Of a DNA stretch of 64,000 bases, positions 44,409 through 53,211 are shown one piece after another. Source of the stretch: Mesorhizobium sp. M9A.F.Ca.ET.002.03.1.2 (GTDB taxonomy: Bacteria; Pseudomonadota; Alphaproteobacteria; Rhizobiales; Rhizobiaceae); assembly GCF_003952365.1 (NCBI RefSeq), contig NZ_CP034443.1, positions 434,001 through 498,000 of the forward strand, read 5' to 3'. The position numbers were made by a program, and so were the translations under genes. Below the pieces are notes generated by a model that was given only the letters and a program-made list of their open reading frames with translations, was not told the DNA's origin and made no database searches. Positions within the stretch are counted from its first letter, which is position 1. Each line of letters starts with the position of its first letter.

Positions 44409-45515
44409 TTACTGAACGTTGGCGCCGACGACGGCGTCCCAGTTCTTGGTGATGGCTTCCTTGGCCTTGCCCTGCTCGTCGAGCGTCGGGAACACCGCGG
44501 CCTCATAGGATGCAGCCGGCGGCAACTTGGCCATCACGTCCTCCGGAATCTTGCCGTTCTTGGCGAGATCGTTGAAGCGGATCGGATGGCAATAGCCCTT
44601 CAGCCAGCCGATCTGGCCTTCGTCGGAATAGAGATACTCCAGCCACAGCTTGGCGGCATTCGGATGCGGCGCATAGGCGCTGATCGCCTGCACGTAGACG
44701 CCGGCGACGACACCGGTCTTCGGTACGACGACATCGACCGGCGGGTTGCCGTTCAGCGTGTCGCGGCCGGCAAGCGCATTGTAGTCCCAGTTGATCAGGA
44801 TTGGCGTCTGACCCTGTGCAAGCGTCGCCGGCTTGCCGATGACCGGCACGAAATTGCCGGCGGCATTGAGCTTCTTGAAGAAGTCGAGGCCGGCAGTACC
44901 TGCGGCTTCGCCCGCCGCCGCACCGCTTGAAAGGCCAGCGGCATAGACCGCCTGGATGGCCTGGTTCGAAGCGCGCGGATCGCCGGCGAGAGCGACGGCA
45001 TTGGCATATTCCGGCTTCAGCAGATCGGCCCAATCGGCCGGCGCTTCCTTGACCAGATCCTTGTTCACCATCATTGCCAGCACGCCGTAATAGTCGCCGG
45101 TCCAGTAGCCTTCGGCATCCTTGGCGCTGTCGGGGATCGAATCCCAGGTCGACACTTTGTAGGGCATCAACAGGCCGTCGGCCTTGGCGGTCGGGCCGAA
45201 GGACAGGCCGACGTCGATGACATCGGGCGCCTGCGGGCCCTTATTGTCCTTGTTGGCCTTGATCGCCTCGATCTCGTCGCCGGAGCCGGCATCGGGGTTG
45301 AGCTCGTTGACGGTGATTTCCGGATACTTCGCCTTGAAGCCGTCGATGACAGCGCCATAGCCGCACCAGTCATGCGGCAGCGCGATGGTGGTGAGCTGGC
45401 CTTCCGCCTTGGCGGCGGCAACCAGTTCATCCATGGACTGGGCCGACGAGATGGCAGAGGTCGCCATCAAGGCGACGGCCGAAAGGGAAAGCACTTTTCC
45501 CGTGAATTTGAACAT
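44409..45515 (-). CDS. ABC transporter substrate-binding protein, PhoB-box controlled
   Basis: A 368-residue periplasmic binding protein. The start at 45515 follows GGAGAGAAC and gives MFKFTGKVLSLSAVALMATS with a signal peptide cleaved near SSAQS. The mature part begins MDELVAAAKAEGQLTTIALP, then PHDWCGYGAVIDGFKAKYP and DAGSGDEIEAIKAN. This is the Fe3+/spermidine-like binding-protein class that also includes sugar-phosphate (AfuA-type) and 2-aminoethylphosphonate binders. The PhoB box upstream argues for a phosphorus compound, not iron or polyamine. Confidence 0.9.
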   Translation of the reverse strand: MFKFTGKVLSLSAVALMATSAISSAQSMDELVAAAKAEGQLTTIALPHDWCGYGAVIDGFKAKYPEITVNELNPDAGSGDEIEAIKANKDNKGPQAPDVIDVGLSFGPTAKADGLLMPYKVSTWDSIPDSAKDAEGYWTGDYYGVLAMMVNKDLVKEAPADWADLLKPEYANAVALAGDPRASNQAIQAVYAAGLSSGAAAGEAAGTAGLDFFKKLNAAGNFVPVIGKPATLAQGQTPILINWDYNALAGRDTLNGNPPVDVVVPKTGVVAGVYVQAISAYAPHPNAAKLWLEYLYSDEGQIGWLKGYCHPIRFNDLAKNGKIPEDVMAKLPPAASYEAAVFPTLDEQGKAKEAITKNWDAVVGANVQ

Positions 45516-45572
45516 GTGTTCTCTCCGTTGAACTGACGCCGTTGGACGCCTGCGATGCGGTATCGTTTTCGT

Positions 45573-45601
45573 GTGACAGCCAGATGAAAGCTTTGTGAAA
45601 G
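45573..45601 (-). promoter_or_regulatory. PhoB box, three tandem heptamers
   Basis: Read on the minus strand: CTTTCAC-AAAG-CTTTCAT-CTGG-CTGTCAC, three direct 7-mers with exact 11-base period, matching the Pho-box pattern CTGTCAT-N4-CTGTCAT. It ends 58 bp before the start codon of the binding-protein gene and would replace the -35 element. A GATACC about 9 bases downstream could be the -10. Confidence 0.85.
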
Positions 45602-45757
45602 CGACGCCCTGCAGTACGAAAAAGTAACTCTTTTTAACCGGCTGTAGCAATCGCTTCGCGATTCTTTTTCCGGCTAATGAATTTCTGTCTTACCTGCCAT
45701 CCTTTCCCCTTTCTTTGCCCTCATTTCCCAGATCAATTTCCGGCGCGAAAAACCGTC

Positions 45758-46930
45758 TCAGACGGTGCCGGCGATGGCGTTTTCGAGCAGCGTCAGCGCC
45801 GCCTTCCTGGTCAGCTTGACCGGGTTGCCGCCGGCGGTCGGATCGACCACCGCCATGTCGGCGATCAGGCCCTTGCGCTTCTTGTCCATGTCGAGCCCCT
45901 TGATCAGCCCCGGTAGCGCGTGCGGCACCTTCAGCTCCTTGCGCAGCTTGATGACCGCCCTGGCGAAACCGTCGAAGCCGCCCTTGATACCGCAATAGGC
46001 GGCGAGCCGGGCTATGCGCTCCTCGATGGCGTCGCGGTTGAAGGCCAGAACATAAGGCATGAACACGGCGTTGGTCATGCCGTGATGGGTGTCGTAGAGC
46101 GCGCCGATCGGATGCGACAGCGAGTGGATGGCGCCCAGCCCTTTCTGGAAGGCGGCCGCCCCCATTGCGGCGGCACTCATCATGTGGGCGCGAGCGACGA
46201 GATCCTTGCCGTTGGCATAGGCTTTCGGCAGGTTCTCGAAGACCAGCCGCACGCCTTCGACAGCGATGCCGTCGGCCATCGGATGATAGCCCGGCGCGCA
46301 ATAGGCCTCGAGGCAGTGAGCAAGCGCGTCCATGCCGGTGCCGGCCGTGATGAAGCCCGGCATGCCGACCGACAATTCCGGATCGGCGATGACGATCGCC
46401 GGCAAAAGTTTCGGGTGAAAGATGACCTTCTTGGTATGGGTCTCCTCATTGGTGATGACGCCGGCGCGGCCGACCTCGGAGCCTGTGCCGGCGGTGGTCG
46501 GCACGGCGATGATCGGCGCGATCGCATCGGAGTTGGCGCGCGTCCACCAGTCGCCGATATCCTCGAAATCCCAGACCGGCCGCGTCTGGCCCGCCTGGAA
46601 GGCGATCAGCTTGCCGAGATCGAGCGCCGAGCCGCCGCCGAAGGCGATGACGCCGTCATGCTTGCCCTTCTTGAACACCGCGATGCCTGCGGTCAGGTTG
46701 GAGTCCACCGGGTTCGGCTTCACCTCCGAAAACACCCCATAGGGAACCTTGGCGTCGTCGAGGATCTTCAGGGTCGAGGCGACGACCGGCAGCTTCGCCA
46801 GCCCCGGATCGGTGACGAAGAGCGGCCTCTTGATGCCGGTGGCATCAAGCACATCAGGCAATTCCTTGATGCGCCCCGCGCCGAAGCGCACGGTCGTCGG
46901 GTAGTTCCATTTGGAAATGAGTTTTGTCAT
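45758..46930 (-). CDS. iron-containing alcohol dehydrogenase
   Basis: A 390-residue group-III alcohol dehydrogenase. NAD(P) binding is IAFGGGSALDLGKLIAF, then PTTAGTGSEVGRAGV. The metal ligands are Asp in GTGMDALAHCLEAY and the histidines of HCLEAY, GAIHSLSHPIGALYDTHHG. Members oxidise or reduce small alcohols and amino-alcohols. It is the last gene of the amine operon, 16 bp after the aldehyde dehydrogenase; the two would carry an alcohol to an acid. Confidence 0.92.
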   Translation of the reverse strand: MTKLISKWNYPTTVRFGAGRIKELPDVLDATGIKRPLFVTDPGLAKLPVVASTLKILDDAKVPYGVFSEVKPNPVDSNLTAGIAVFKKGKHDGVIAFGGGSALDLGKLIAFQAGQTRPVWDFEDIGDWWTRANSDAIAPIIAVPTTAGTGSEVGRAGVITNEETHTKKVIFHPKLLPAIVIADPELSVGMPGFITAGTGMDALAHCLEAYCAPGYHPMADGIAVEGVRLVFENLPKAYANGKDLVARAHMMSAAAMGAAAFQKGLGAIHSLSHPIGALYDTHHGMTNAVFMPYVLAFNRDAIEERIARLAAYCGIKGGFDGFARAVIKLRKELKVPHALPGLIKGLDMDKKRKGLIADMAVVDPTAGGNPVKLTRKAALTLLENAIAGTV

Positions 46931-46946
46931 CTTGTTCTTTCAGAAA

Positions 46947-48335
46947 TCAGATGGCTTCGCGCAGATGATATGATTTCGGCCTCGTCAGATTGTCGTAGCC
47001 GATGGCCGACAGGGCGGCGCCCTTGCCGGTGTCCTTGACACCGGTCCAGACCAGCGCCGGATCGAGGTAGTCGCAGCGGTTCATGAACACGGTGCCGGTC
47101 TCGACGCGATCACCGATCGCCACCGCATGCTCGGTGTCACTAGTCCAGATCGAGGCCGTCAGCCCGTACGGGCTGTCGTTCATCAGGGCGATCGCCTCCT
47201 CGTCGTTGCGCACCTTCATGATGCCAACGATCGGCCCAAAACTCTCCTCGCGCATGACGCTCATCTGGTGGTCGACCTCGGTCAGCACTTCCGGCGCCAG
47301 ATAGGGCGAACCTTGCTCGTCGTTGGCCACCTTCATGTTGACGTGCGCCTTGGCACCCTTGCGCAGCGCCTCGGCCTTCTGCTCGCGGATCAGGTCGGCA
47401 AAGCGCGCCTGCGCCATCGGCCCCATCGTCGTCGCCTGGTCGAGCGGATTACCGACGACATAGTTCTTCGTTTCGGCGATGAAGCCTTCGACGAATTCGT
47501 CATAGACCTTCTCGTGCACATAGACGCGCTCGATGCCGCAGCAGCACTGGCCGGAATTGTAGAAGGCGCCGTCGACCAGGTTGGCGACGGCATGATCCAT
47601 CTTGGCACCGGCCAGGACATAGGCCGGATCCTTGCCGCCAAGTTCGAGGCCGAGCGTCATAAAGGTGCCAGCCGCGGCCTTCTCGATGGCGCGGCCGCCG
47701 GCAACAGAGCCGGTGAAGTTGACATGATCGATCTTGCCCGAGCCGAGCAGCTTCTCGGTCTGGGCATGGTTCATGACGAGGTTCTGGAACAGGCCCTTTG
47801 GCAGGCCGGCCTTGTCGAAGGCCTGTTGAAAGCGTTCGCCGACCAGCAGCGTCTGCGCCGCATGCTTGAGGATGACGGCGCTGCCGGCCATCAGCGCCGG
47901 CACGATGGTGTTGACGGCGGTGAGATAGGGATAGTTCCACGGCGCGATCACCATGACCACGCCGAGCGGCACCTTCTTCACATAGCGGCGAAACCCGTCC
48001 TTGGGATTGGAGGCCATCACCGGCTTCAGTGCCGCCTCGGCGATCTCGACCATGTAGCCGGTGCGTTCCCTGACGCCACCGAACTCGCCGCCATAGCGCA
48101 CCGGACGGCCCATCTGCCAGGCGATCTCCGGCACGATCTCGTCGCTCATCGCGACCAGCGCTTCCAGCATGGCGAGCATGTACTTGCCGCGCTCGACGAC
48201 CGGCGTCTCAGCCCATTTCTCCTGCGCCGCTTTGGCGCGCTCGACCGCGGCATTGATCGCCTGGTCCGTGGCGACAGGCCGCTCGGCATAGATCGAGCCA
48301 TCGACGGGGGATTTTATCTTGACCGTATCGGTCAT
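46947..48335 (-). CDS. aldehyde dehydrogenase
   Basis: A 462-residue ALDH. The start at 48335 gives MTDTVKIKSPVDGSIYAERPV. Motifs are GVVMVIAPWNYPYLTAVN, FTGSVAGGRAIEKAA, the catalytic Glu in TLGLELGGKDPAYV and the Cys in FYNSGQCCCGIERVYVHE. It resembles gamma-glutamyl-aminoaldehyde and succinate-semialdehyde type enzymes. In its operon it lies between a glutamine-synthetase-like ligase and an iron alcohol dehydrogenase. Confidence 0.92.
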   Translation of the reverse strand: MTDTVKIKSPVDGSIYAERPVATDQAINAAVERAKAAQEKWAETPVVERGKYMLAMLEALVAMSDEIVPEIAWQMGRPVRYGGEFGGVRERTGYMVEIAEAALKPVMASNPKDGFRRYVKKVPLGVVMVIAPWNYPYLTAVNTIVPALMAGSAVILKHAAQTLLVGERFQQAFDKAGLPKGLFQNLVMNHAQTEKLLGSGKIDHVNFTGSVAGGRAIEKAAAGTFMTLGLELGGKDPAYVLAGAKMDHAVANLVDGAFYNSGQCCCGIERVYVHEKVYDEFVEGFIAETKNYVVGNPLDQATTMGPMAQARFADLIREQKAEALRKGAKAHVNMKVANDEQGSPYLAPEVLTEVDHQMSVMREESFGPIVGIMKVRNDEEAIALMNDSPYGLTASIWTSDTEHAVAIGDRVETGTVFMNRCDYLDPALVWTGVKDTGKGAALSAIGYDNLTRPKSYHLREAI

Positions 48336-48434
48336 TCGTTGAGTCCTCGCAGTTTGTGACAATCTCGGCTTTGAGCCGCCCGCCCTCCGGCACCAACCTC
48401 CGGCACCAAGGCTGAACGGCAGCGCTGGCGTAGT

Positions 48435-49805
48435 TTAGTACCGCTCGAACCCCCTGTGCAGTTCCCAATCCGTAATCCGGCGATCGTATTCGAACTGCTC
48501 CCACCGTGCCGTGTGCACGTAGTGTTCGAGCACATCCTCGCCAAGCGCCTGCCTCAGCATTTCCGATTTCGCCAGCGTCTCTGTCGCGTCGCGCAGCGTG
48601 TTCGGTATTTCCGGCAGCTGCGAGGCCTGATAGGCGTCACCGACGAAGGGCTTTTGCAGTTCGAGCTTTTCATCGATGCCGGCAAGCCCAGCCGCGATCA
48701 GCGCCGCGAATGCGAGATAGGGGTTGAGGTCGGCGCCGCCGATGCGGCATTCCATGCGAATGCCCTTGGTGCCCTCGCCGCACAGGCGGAAGCCGGCGGT
48801 GCGGTTGTCCTCGCTCCACATGATCTTGGTTGGCGCGAAGGTGCCGGCCTGGAAGCGCTTGTAGGAGTTGACGTAGGGCGCCAGGAACCAGGTGAATTCC
48901 TTGGCGTATTTGAGCTGGCCCGCCGCCCATTGCTGGCCGAGCGTCGACAGCGTCCATTCGGCGTTCTTGTCATAAAAAAGCGGCGTCTTGCCGTCGGCGC
49001 TCCACAGCGAATTGTGGATGTGGCTGGAATTGCCGGCGAGCCCGTAATTGTACTTGGCCATGAACGAGATCGCCTTGCCTTCGGACTCGGCGATTTCCTT
49101 GGCGCCGTTCTTCAGGATGACGTGGCGGTCGGCCATGTCGAGCGCCTCGGCATAGCGCACATTGATTTCTTCCTGGCCCGGGCCCCATTCGCCCTTGGAA
49201 TTCTCGATCGGAATGCCGGCCGCCTCCATCTCGTTGCGCAGCCGGCGCATGACGCCTTCTTCCTTGGTGGTGATGCCGATCTGGTAATCGCCGATATAGG
49301 GCGAAGCGGTATCGAGGCCCTGCCAGTGCTTCTTGCGGGCGGAATCGTAAGTTTCGCTGAACAGGTAGAATTCGAGTTCGGAAGCGAAATAGCCGATATA
49401 GCCACGTTCGCTCAGCCGCTTGACCTGCTTCTTCAGCATGGCGCGCGGCGAATGCGGCAGGTCGTCATGGGTGTGATGGTCGAGCACGTCGCAGATCACC
49501 AGCGCCGTCTTCTCCAGCCACGGGATGCGCCGCAGCGTCGACATATCAGGCTTCATGACGAAGTCGCCATAGCCCTTCGACCAGCTCGCCGCCTTGTAAC
49601 CCGGCACCGGCTCCATATCGATGTCGGCGGCCAGCAGATAATTGCAGCCATGCGTCTCGTCATGGGCGGAATCGACAAAATACTGGGCCAGGAACCGCTT
49701 TCCCGCGAGCCGGCCCTGCAGGTCGACGATGCAGGCCAGCACCGTGTCGACCTCGCCGCTGGAGACCGCCTTCTTCAACTGATCGAACGAGAAATTTCCG
49801 GCCAT
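48435..49805 (-). CDS. glutamine-synthetase-family gamma-glutamyl-amine ligase
   Basis: A 456-residue GlnA-fold ligase. The start at 49805 gives MAGNFSFDQLKKAVSSGEVD; the upstream open frame is not family-like. Metal and ATP sites are seen in FASELEFYLFSETY, GEWGPGQEEINVRYAEAL and NSSHIHNSLW; the C-terminal FRLCGEGTKGIRMECRIGGADLNPYLAFAA carries the Arg and Glu of the active site. The adenylylation motif of true GlnA (NLYDLP-type) is absent. Such proteins (PuuA, IpuC, GlnA4 types) join glutamate to an amine. The neighbours suggest ethanolamine as the amine. Confidence 0.9.
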   Translation of the reverse strand: MAGNFSFDQLKKAVSSGEVDTVLACIVDLQGRLAGKRFLAQYFVDSAHDETHGCNYLLAADIDMEPVPGYKAASWSKGYGDFVMKPDMSTLRRIPWLEKTALVICDVLDHHTHDDLPHSPRAMLKKQVKRLSERGYIGYFASELEFYLFSETYDSARKKHWQGLDTASPYIGDYQIGITTKEEGVMRRLRNEMEAAGIPIENSKGEWGPGQEEINVRYAEALDMADRHVILKNGAKEIAESEGKAISFMAKYNYGLAGNSSHIHNSLWSADGKTPLFYDKNAEWTLSTLGQQWAAGQLKYAKEFTWFLAPYVNSYKRFQAGTFAPTKIMWSEDNRTAGFRLCGEGTKGIRMECRIGGADLNPYLAFAALIAAGLAGIDEKLELQKPFVGDAYQASQLPEIPNTLRDATETLAKSEMLRQALGEDVLEHYVHTARWEQFEYDRRITDWELHRGFERY

Positions 49806-49851
49806 TCCTTCACGCTCCGTCGCCTTATGGCGCTTCGAGAGTTCAAATCTG

Positions 49852-49879
49852 GACCCGGCCGCGGAGAGCGGGCCGGGTC
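49852..49879 (-). repeat. intercistronic hairpin between permease and ligase genes
   Basis: Arms GACCCGGCC and GGCCGGGTC with a 10-base loop, 20 bases past the permease stop codon, no T-run. It may separate expression of the permease from the catabolic genes. Confidence 0.6.
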
Positions 49880-49899
49880 GTATCGAGTTATCGGCAGCC

Positions 49900-51414
49900 C
49901 TAGATCGAGGCGGCGCCTTCGCGTTGCTTGACGGCGAATTCCTCCTCCGGCGAGTAGACCAGCGTTTTGCGGCCATAGGCGCCGAAATAGATGATCGCCA
50001 GCGCGTACCAGACCGCCACCCCAACGATGCCCTGCCGGTAGAGCGGATCGGTGAGCTGGAAGGCAATGGTGATCAAGGCGATGATCACGGTCAGCCATGC
50101 GCCTAGCACGCCGAAGGGGCTCTTGTAGGGCCGCTCGATATGCGGGAAACGGCGGCGCAGTTGCAGGAAGGTAAGCCCCTGCAGCAGATACGAGAACATG
50201 GCGCCAAACACGGCCATGTTCAGAAGAGTGCCGCCGATGTAGGTGCCGGCGGCCCCGCCGCCCTGGGTGAACCAGATCACCACCATCACCAGAAAGCCGA
50301 CCAGCGATCCCGCGGCAAGCGCCACGTTGGGCGTCTTGTGCTCACCATGGGTTACCGAGAGGAAATGCGGGAAATAGCCCGCGCGGCTGAGCGAATAGAT
50401 CTGCCGCCCGTAGGCGAAGATGATCGCGTGGAAGCTCGCCACCAGGCCAGCGACGGCGAACAGCGCGAGGACTTTCGCCCAGCCCGCTCCGTAGATAGTC
50501 CTGAAGCCGTCCAGTATCGGCTCGCCGGACGTTCCGTAGGCAAACGCACCGTCGGGCAGCGCCGGGTTGATGATCAGGATCAGGAAACCGGTGGCGAGCA
50601 GCGTGAACATGCCGAGCATGATGCCTTTTGGCATGTCGCGCTTGGGATCCATCGATTCCTCGGAGGCAAGCGGCAATTGCTCGATGGCGAGGAACAGCCA
50701 AACCGCGAACGGCATCGCCGCGAAAATGCCCCGCAGACCGAATGGCAGGAATGGCCCGCCTCCGTCCGGCAGCGCCATTGCCGCCCCGTCCGGTCCGATT
50801 CCGATATTCATCGCATTCTTGGCGAAGTCGAATTGTCCCGACGCCAAGGCGCTGACGAAAAAGAACACCAAGATCGCCAAAGCGATGAGCGTGACGATGA
50901 CGGTGACCCCGAATGAAAGCGCGACGCCACGCACGTTCAACCCGACGAAGACCAGATAGCCGACGAGCCACCAGATCGGCTGCCAGGCATCCGGGGTGCC
51001 GGTGATGGCCGTCATGTAGGTGCCAATGAAATAGACGACGACCGCCGGCGTGAGCACATATTCGATATTTTCCGCTATGCCGGTGATGAAGCCGCCCCAC
51101 GGACCGAACGCCGTGCGCGCGAAGGAATAGGCACCACCGGTATGTGGCAGCGCCGGGCTCATCTCGGCAATGGAATAGGTCAGGCCGAGATACATGATGG
51201 CGATCAGCACGGTCCCGATGAACATGCCGCCCCAGCCGCCGACGGCGAAGCCGAGGTTCCAACCTGAAAAGTCGCCCGAGATGACGGCTCCGACGCCGAG
51301 TGCCCAAAGCGAGAAGACGCCGGCGTGACGTTTCAGCCCGCGTTTTTCGAAATATTCAGAACCGGGGATGTGATAGGACACGCCCCCTTCATGCTTTTTT
51401 GCTTCGTCTGCCAT
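49900..51414 (-). CDS. eat: APC-family permease, ethanolamine-permease type
   Basis: A 504-residue amino-acid/polyamine/organocation permease with about twelve membrane segments. The start at 51414 gives MADEAKKHEGGVSYHIPGSE. HAGVFSLWALGVGAVISGDFSGWNLGF and AEMSPALPHTGGAYSFARTAFGPWGGF are what I recall for ethanolamine permeases (TIGR00908-type). The residue pattern ENIEYVLTPAVVVYFIG follows. It lies 14 bp behind the amidohydrolase gene and in front of the ligase gene. Another small amine cannot be excluded. Confidence 0.87.
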   Translation of the reverse strand: MADEAKKHEGGVSYHIPGSEYFEKRGLKRHAGVFSLWALGVGAVISGDFSGWNLGFAVGGWGGMFIGTVLIAIMYLGLTYSIAEMSPALPHTGGAYSFARTAFGPWGGFITGIAENIEYVLTPAVVVYFIGTYMTAITGTPDAWQPIWWLVGYLVFVGLNVRGVALSFGVTVIVTLIALAILVFFFVSALASGQFDFAKNAMNIGIGPDGAAMALPDGGGPFLPFGLRGIFAAMPFAVWLFLAIEQLPLASEESMDPKRDMPKGIMLGMFTLLATGFLILIINPALPDGAFAYGTSGEPILDGFRTIYGAGWAKVLALFAVAGLVASFHAIIFAYGRQIYSLSRAGYFPHFLSVTHGEHKTPNVALAAGSLVGFLVMVVIWFTQGGGAAGTYIGGTLLNMAVFGAMFSYLLQGLTFLQLRRRFPHIERPYKSPFGVLGAWLTVIIALITIAFQLTDPLYRQGIVGVAVWYALAIIYFGAYGRKTLVYSPEEEFAVKQREGAASI

Positions 51415-51428
51415 TGTTTTTCCCTCTG

Positions 51429-52250
51429 TCAGTTGACCGGCTGAACCGGATGGCCAATCGCCGACTGTCGGATCTCCTTTTGGTCCTCTTCCAGTCCGAG
51501 ATCGGAAAAAATGCCCGTGAGCAGATCCGCCCATTTCCGCTGCCCGGCTTCGTCGGATATTTCGTCGTTGCGGATTTCGATCATCGCGCAGGCAAGGCCG
51601 CGCGAGCGCGCATGGCGTTCCAGCGTGAAATAGACGCGGTCGGCCGGCGAATAGGGTTCGTTGACGCCGACCGTGACGCCGGCGAGCCGCTTCAGCGCGG
51701 CAATCAGCGGAGACGCCAATCGGCGGTCCTCGTCGTGGATGATGCCGATGTGCCAGGGCCGGCTCTTGCCTTTGTAGACCGGGGTGAAGGAATGGATTGA
51801 AACCAGACGGGTCTCCGCTCCGCGCGCCAACCTTTTGTCGACGATCTGCTCGACCGCGTCATGGAAGGGCCGCCACGACAAGGCGATGCGCGCGGCGCGC
51901 TGCTTTTCCGTCAGTCCGGCATTGCCGGGAACGGCAGTGGTTTCGCTGATCGCCGATATCAGGTCGGGCGCGTCGAGCGGGCGGTTGCAGTCGATGACAA
52001 GGCGCGAAATGCAGGTCTCTACCAGCACCGCGTCGAGTGCCTCGGCCATGCGGCGGGCGACCGGCAGCGCGCCGGGATCCCAGGCGATGTGGCGGGAAAG
52101 CTCTTCGGCAGCAAGGCCGAGCGTTCCGAATTCCGGCGGCAGGAAGTTGGAGGCGTGGTCGCAGGTCAGCACGAATGGGCTTGATCCGCCCGGGTTCGTC
52201 ACCCTCACGGCTTCAGGCGATGCAAGGCTGGCGGGCCGTGCTGTCTCCAT
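51429..52250 (-). CDS. N-formylglutamate amidohydrolase-family protein
   Basis: A 273-residue metal-dependent amidohydrolase of the FGase family, shorter than the paralogue at 18415. FVLTCDHASNFLPPEFGTLGL carries the conserved DHAS; RLVIDCNRPLDAPDLI and IHSFTPVYKGKSRPWHIGIIHDEDRRL follow; MIEIRNDEISDEAGQRKWADLL closes it. First gene of the minus-strand operon. N-formylglutamate (from histidine) is an unlikely substrate here because no hut gene is near; hydrolysis of a gamma-glutamyl amide is the alternative suggested by the operon. Confidence 0.85.
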   Translation of the reverse strand: METARPASLASPEAVRVTNPGGSSPFVLTCDHASNFLPPEFGTLGLAAEELSRHIAWDPGALPVARRMAEALDAVLVETCISRLVIDCNRPLDAPDLISAISETTAVPGNAGLTEKQRAARIALSWRPFHDAVEQIVDKRLARGAETRLVSIHSFTPVYKGKSRPWHIGIIHDEDRRLASPLIAALKRLAGVTVGVNEPYSPADRVYFTLERHARSRGLACAMIEIRNDEISDEAGQRKWADLLTGIFSDLGLEEDQKEIRQSAIGHPVQPVN

Positions 52251-52383
52251 TGTCTGCTGTCCCCGGGGAGCGCTGTACCGTATGTTACGTATTTTGCCTC
52301 ATTGCGTCCCTATGGATGATTTCATACAGTTTGTCAGGCTTTGTCAAATGCGATTTCGGCAAAACAGCCAGGGTGGGGAAAAG

Positions 52384-53211
52384 ATGATATCCAGCATTGC
52401 CGAACTGATCTCGGACCGCATCGGCACGATGCCGGCAGGCGAGCGGCGCGCCGCACAGACGCTGATCGCCAACTACCCGCTGATCGGCCTGAAGACGGTC
52501 GCCGAGTTCTCGACTGCCGCCGGCGTCTCCTCGCCGACGATCTTGCGTTTCGTCGCCCGGCTCGGCTTTCAGAACTACCCGGAATTCCAGTCGACACTGC
52601 AGGACGAGTTGGCGGCGCAATTGCAGTCGCCGGCATCGCGGACGCTCAATCCGTCGTCGCTGGGCGGAGGCGCGGTGTCGCCGATGCTGGAGGCGACGCT
52701 CGACAATATGCGTGAGACGTTTAGGCACCTGTCCGACAAGCAGCTTGCCGACATCGTCGCGAAGCTTGCCGATCGGCGCGGCAAGACGTTCCTGATCGGC
52801 GGCCGCTTCACCGACCCGCTGGCACGCTACATGGCCGCCCACCTCGCCATCGTCCAGCCCAACGTCTTTCACCTCGCCGGGCAGGAGAGCGTCTGGCGCG
52901 ACCGGCTGATCGACATGGGCAAGCACGACGTGCTGGTGATCTTCGACATCAGGCGCTACCAGGAAAGCCTGGTTCGCTTTGCCGAAACGGCGCATCAGCG
53001 CGGCGTGCAGATCGTGCTGTTCACCGACCAGTGGCTGTCGCCGATCGCCCGCTTCGCCCGCCATGTCATCGCCGGGCGCACCGCCGTGCCCTCGGCCTGG
53101 GACTCCTCGGCGGCCCTTTTTGTCGTTGCCGAAACCCTGATCGGCGCCGTCACCCGGCAGCTCGAGGCTGACAGCGCCAAACGCATCCGCGAGCTGGAAA
53201 GCCTGCGGTAG
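52384..53211 (+). CDS. RpiR/MurR-family transcriptional regulator
   Basis: A 275-residue regulator. The start at 52384 follows GGTGGGGAAAAG and gives MISSIAELISDRIGTMPAGE. The N-terminal RpiR HTH covers residues 1-77 (TVAEFSTAAGVSSPTILRFVARLGF); residues 110-260 form an SIS domain (KTFLIGGRFTDPLARYMAAHLA, VLVIFDIRRYQESLVRFAETA). It is divergent from the amidohydrolase-permease-ligase operon across 133 bp, so it is the likely regulator of that operon. Confidence 0.88.
   Translation: MISSIAELISDRIGTMPAGERRAAQTLIANYPLIGLKTVAEFSTAAGVSSPTILRFVARLGFQNYPEFQSTLQDELAAQLQSPASRTLNPSSLGGGAVSPMLEATLDNMRETFRHLSDKQLADIVAKLADRRGKTFLIGGRFTDPLARYMAAHLAIVQPNVFHLAGQESVWRDRLIDMGKHDVLVIFDIRRYQESLVRFAETAHQRGVQIVLFTDQWLSPIARFARHVIAGRTAVPSAWDSSAALFVVAETLIGAVTRQLEADSAKRIRELESLR

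Noticed and set aside
45651..45670. Plus-strand terminator (AATCGC-TTC-GCGATT-C-TTTTT) in the alcohol dehydrogenase/binding-protein gap
   Set aside because: Neighbouring genes are on the minus strand, so there is no plus-strand transcript known to end here; kept only as a note.
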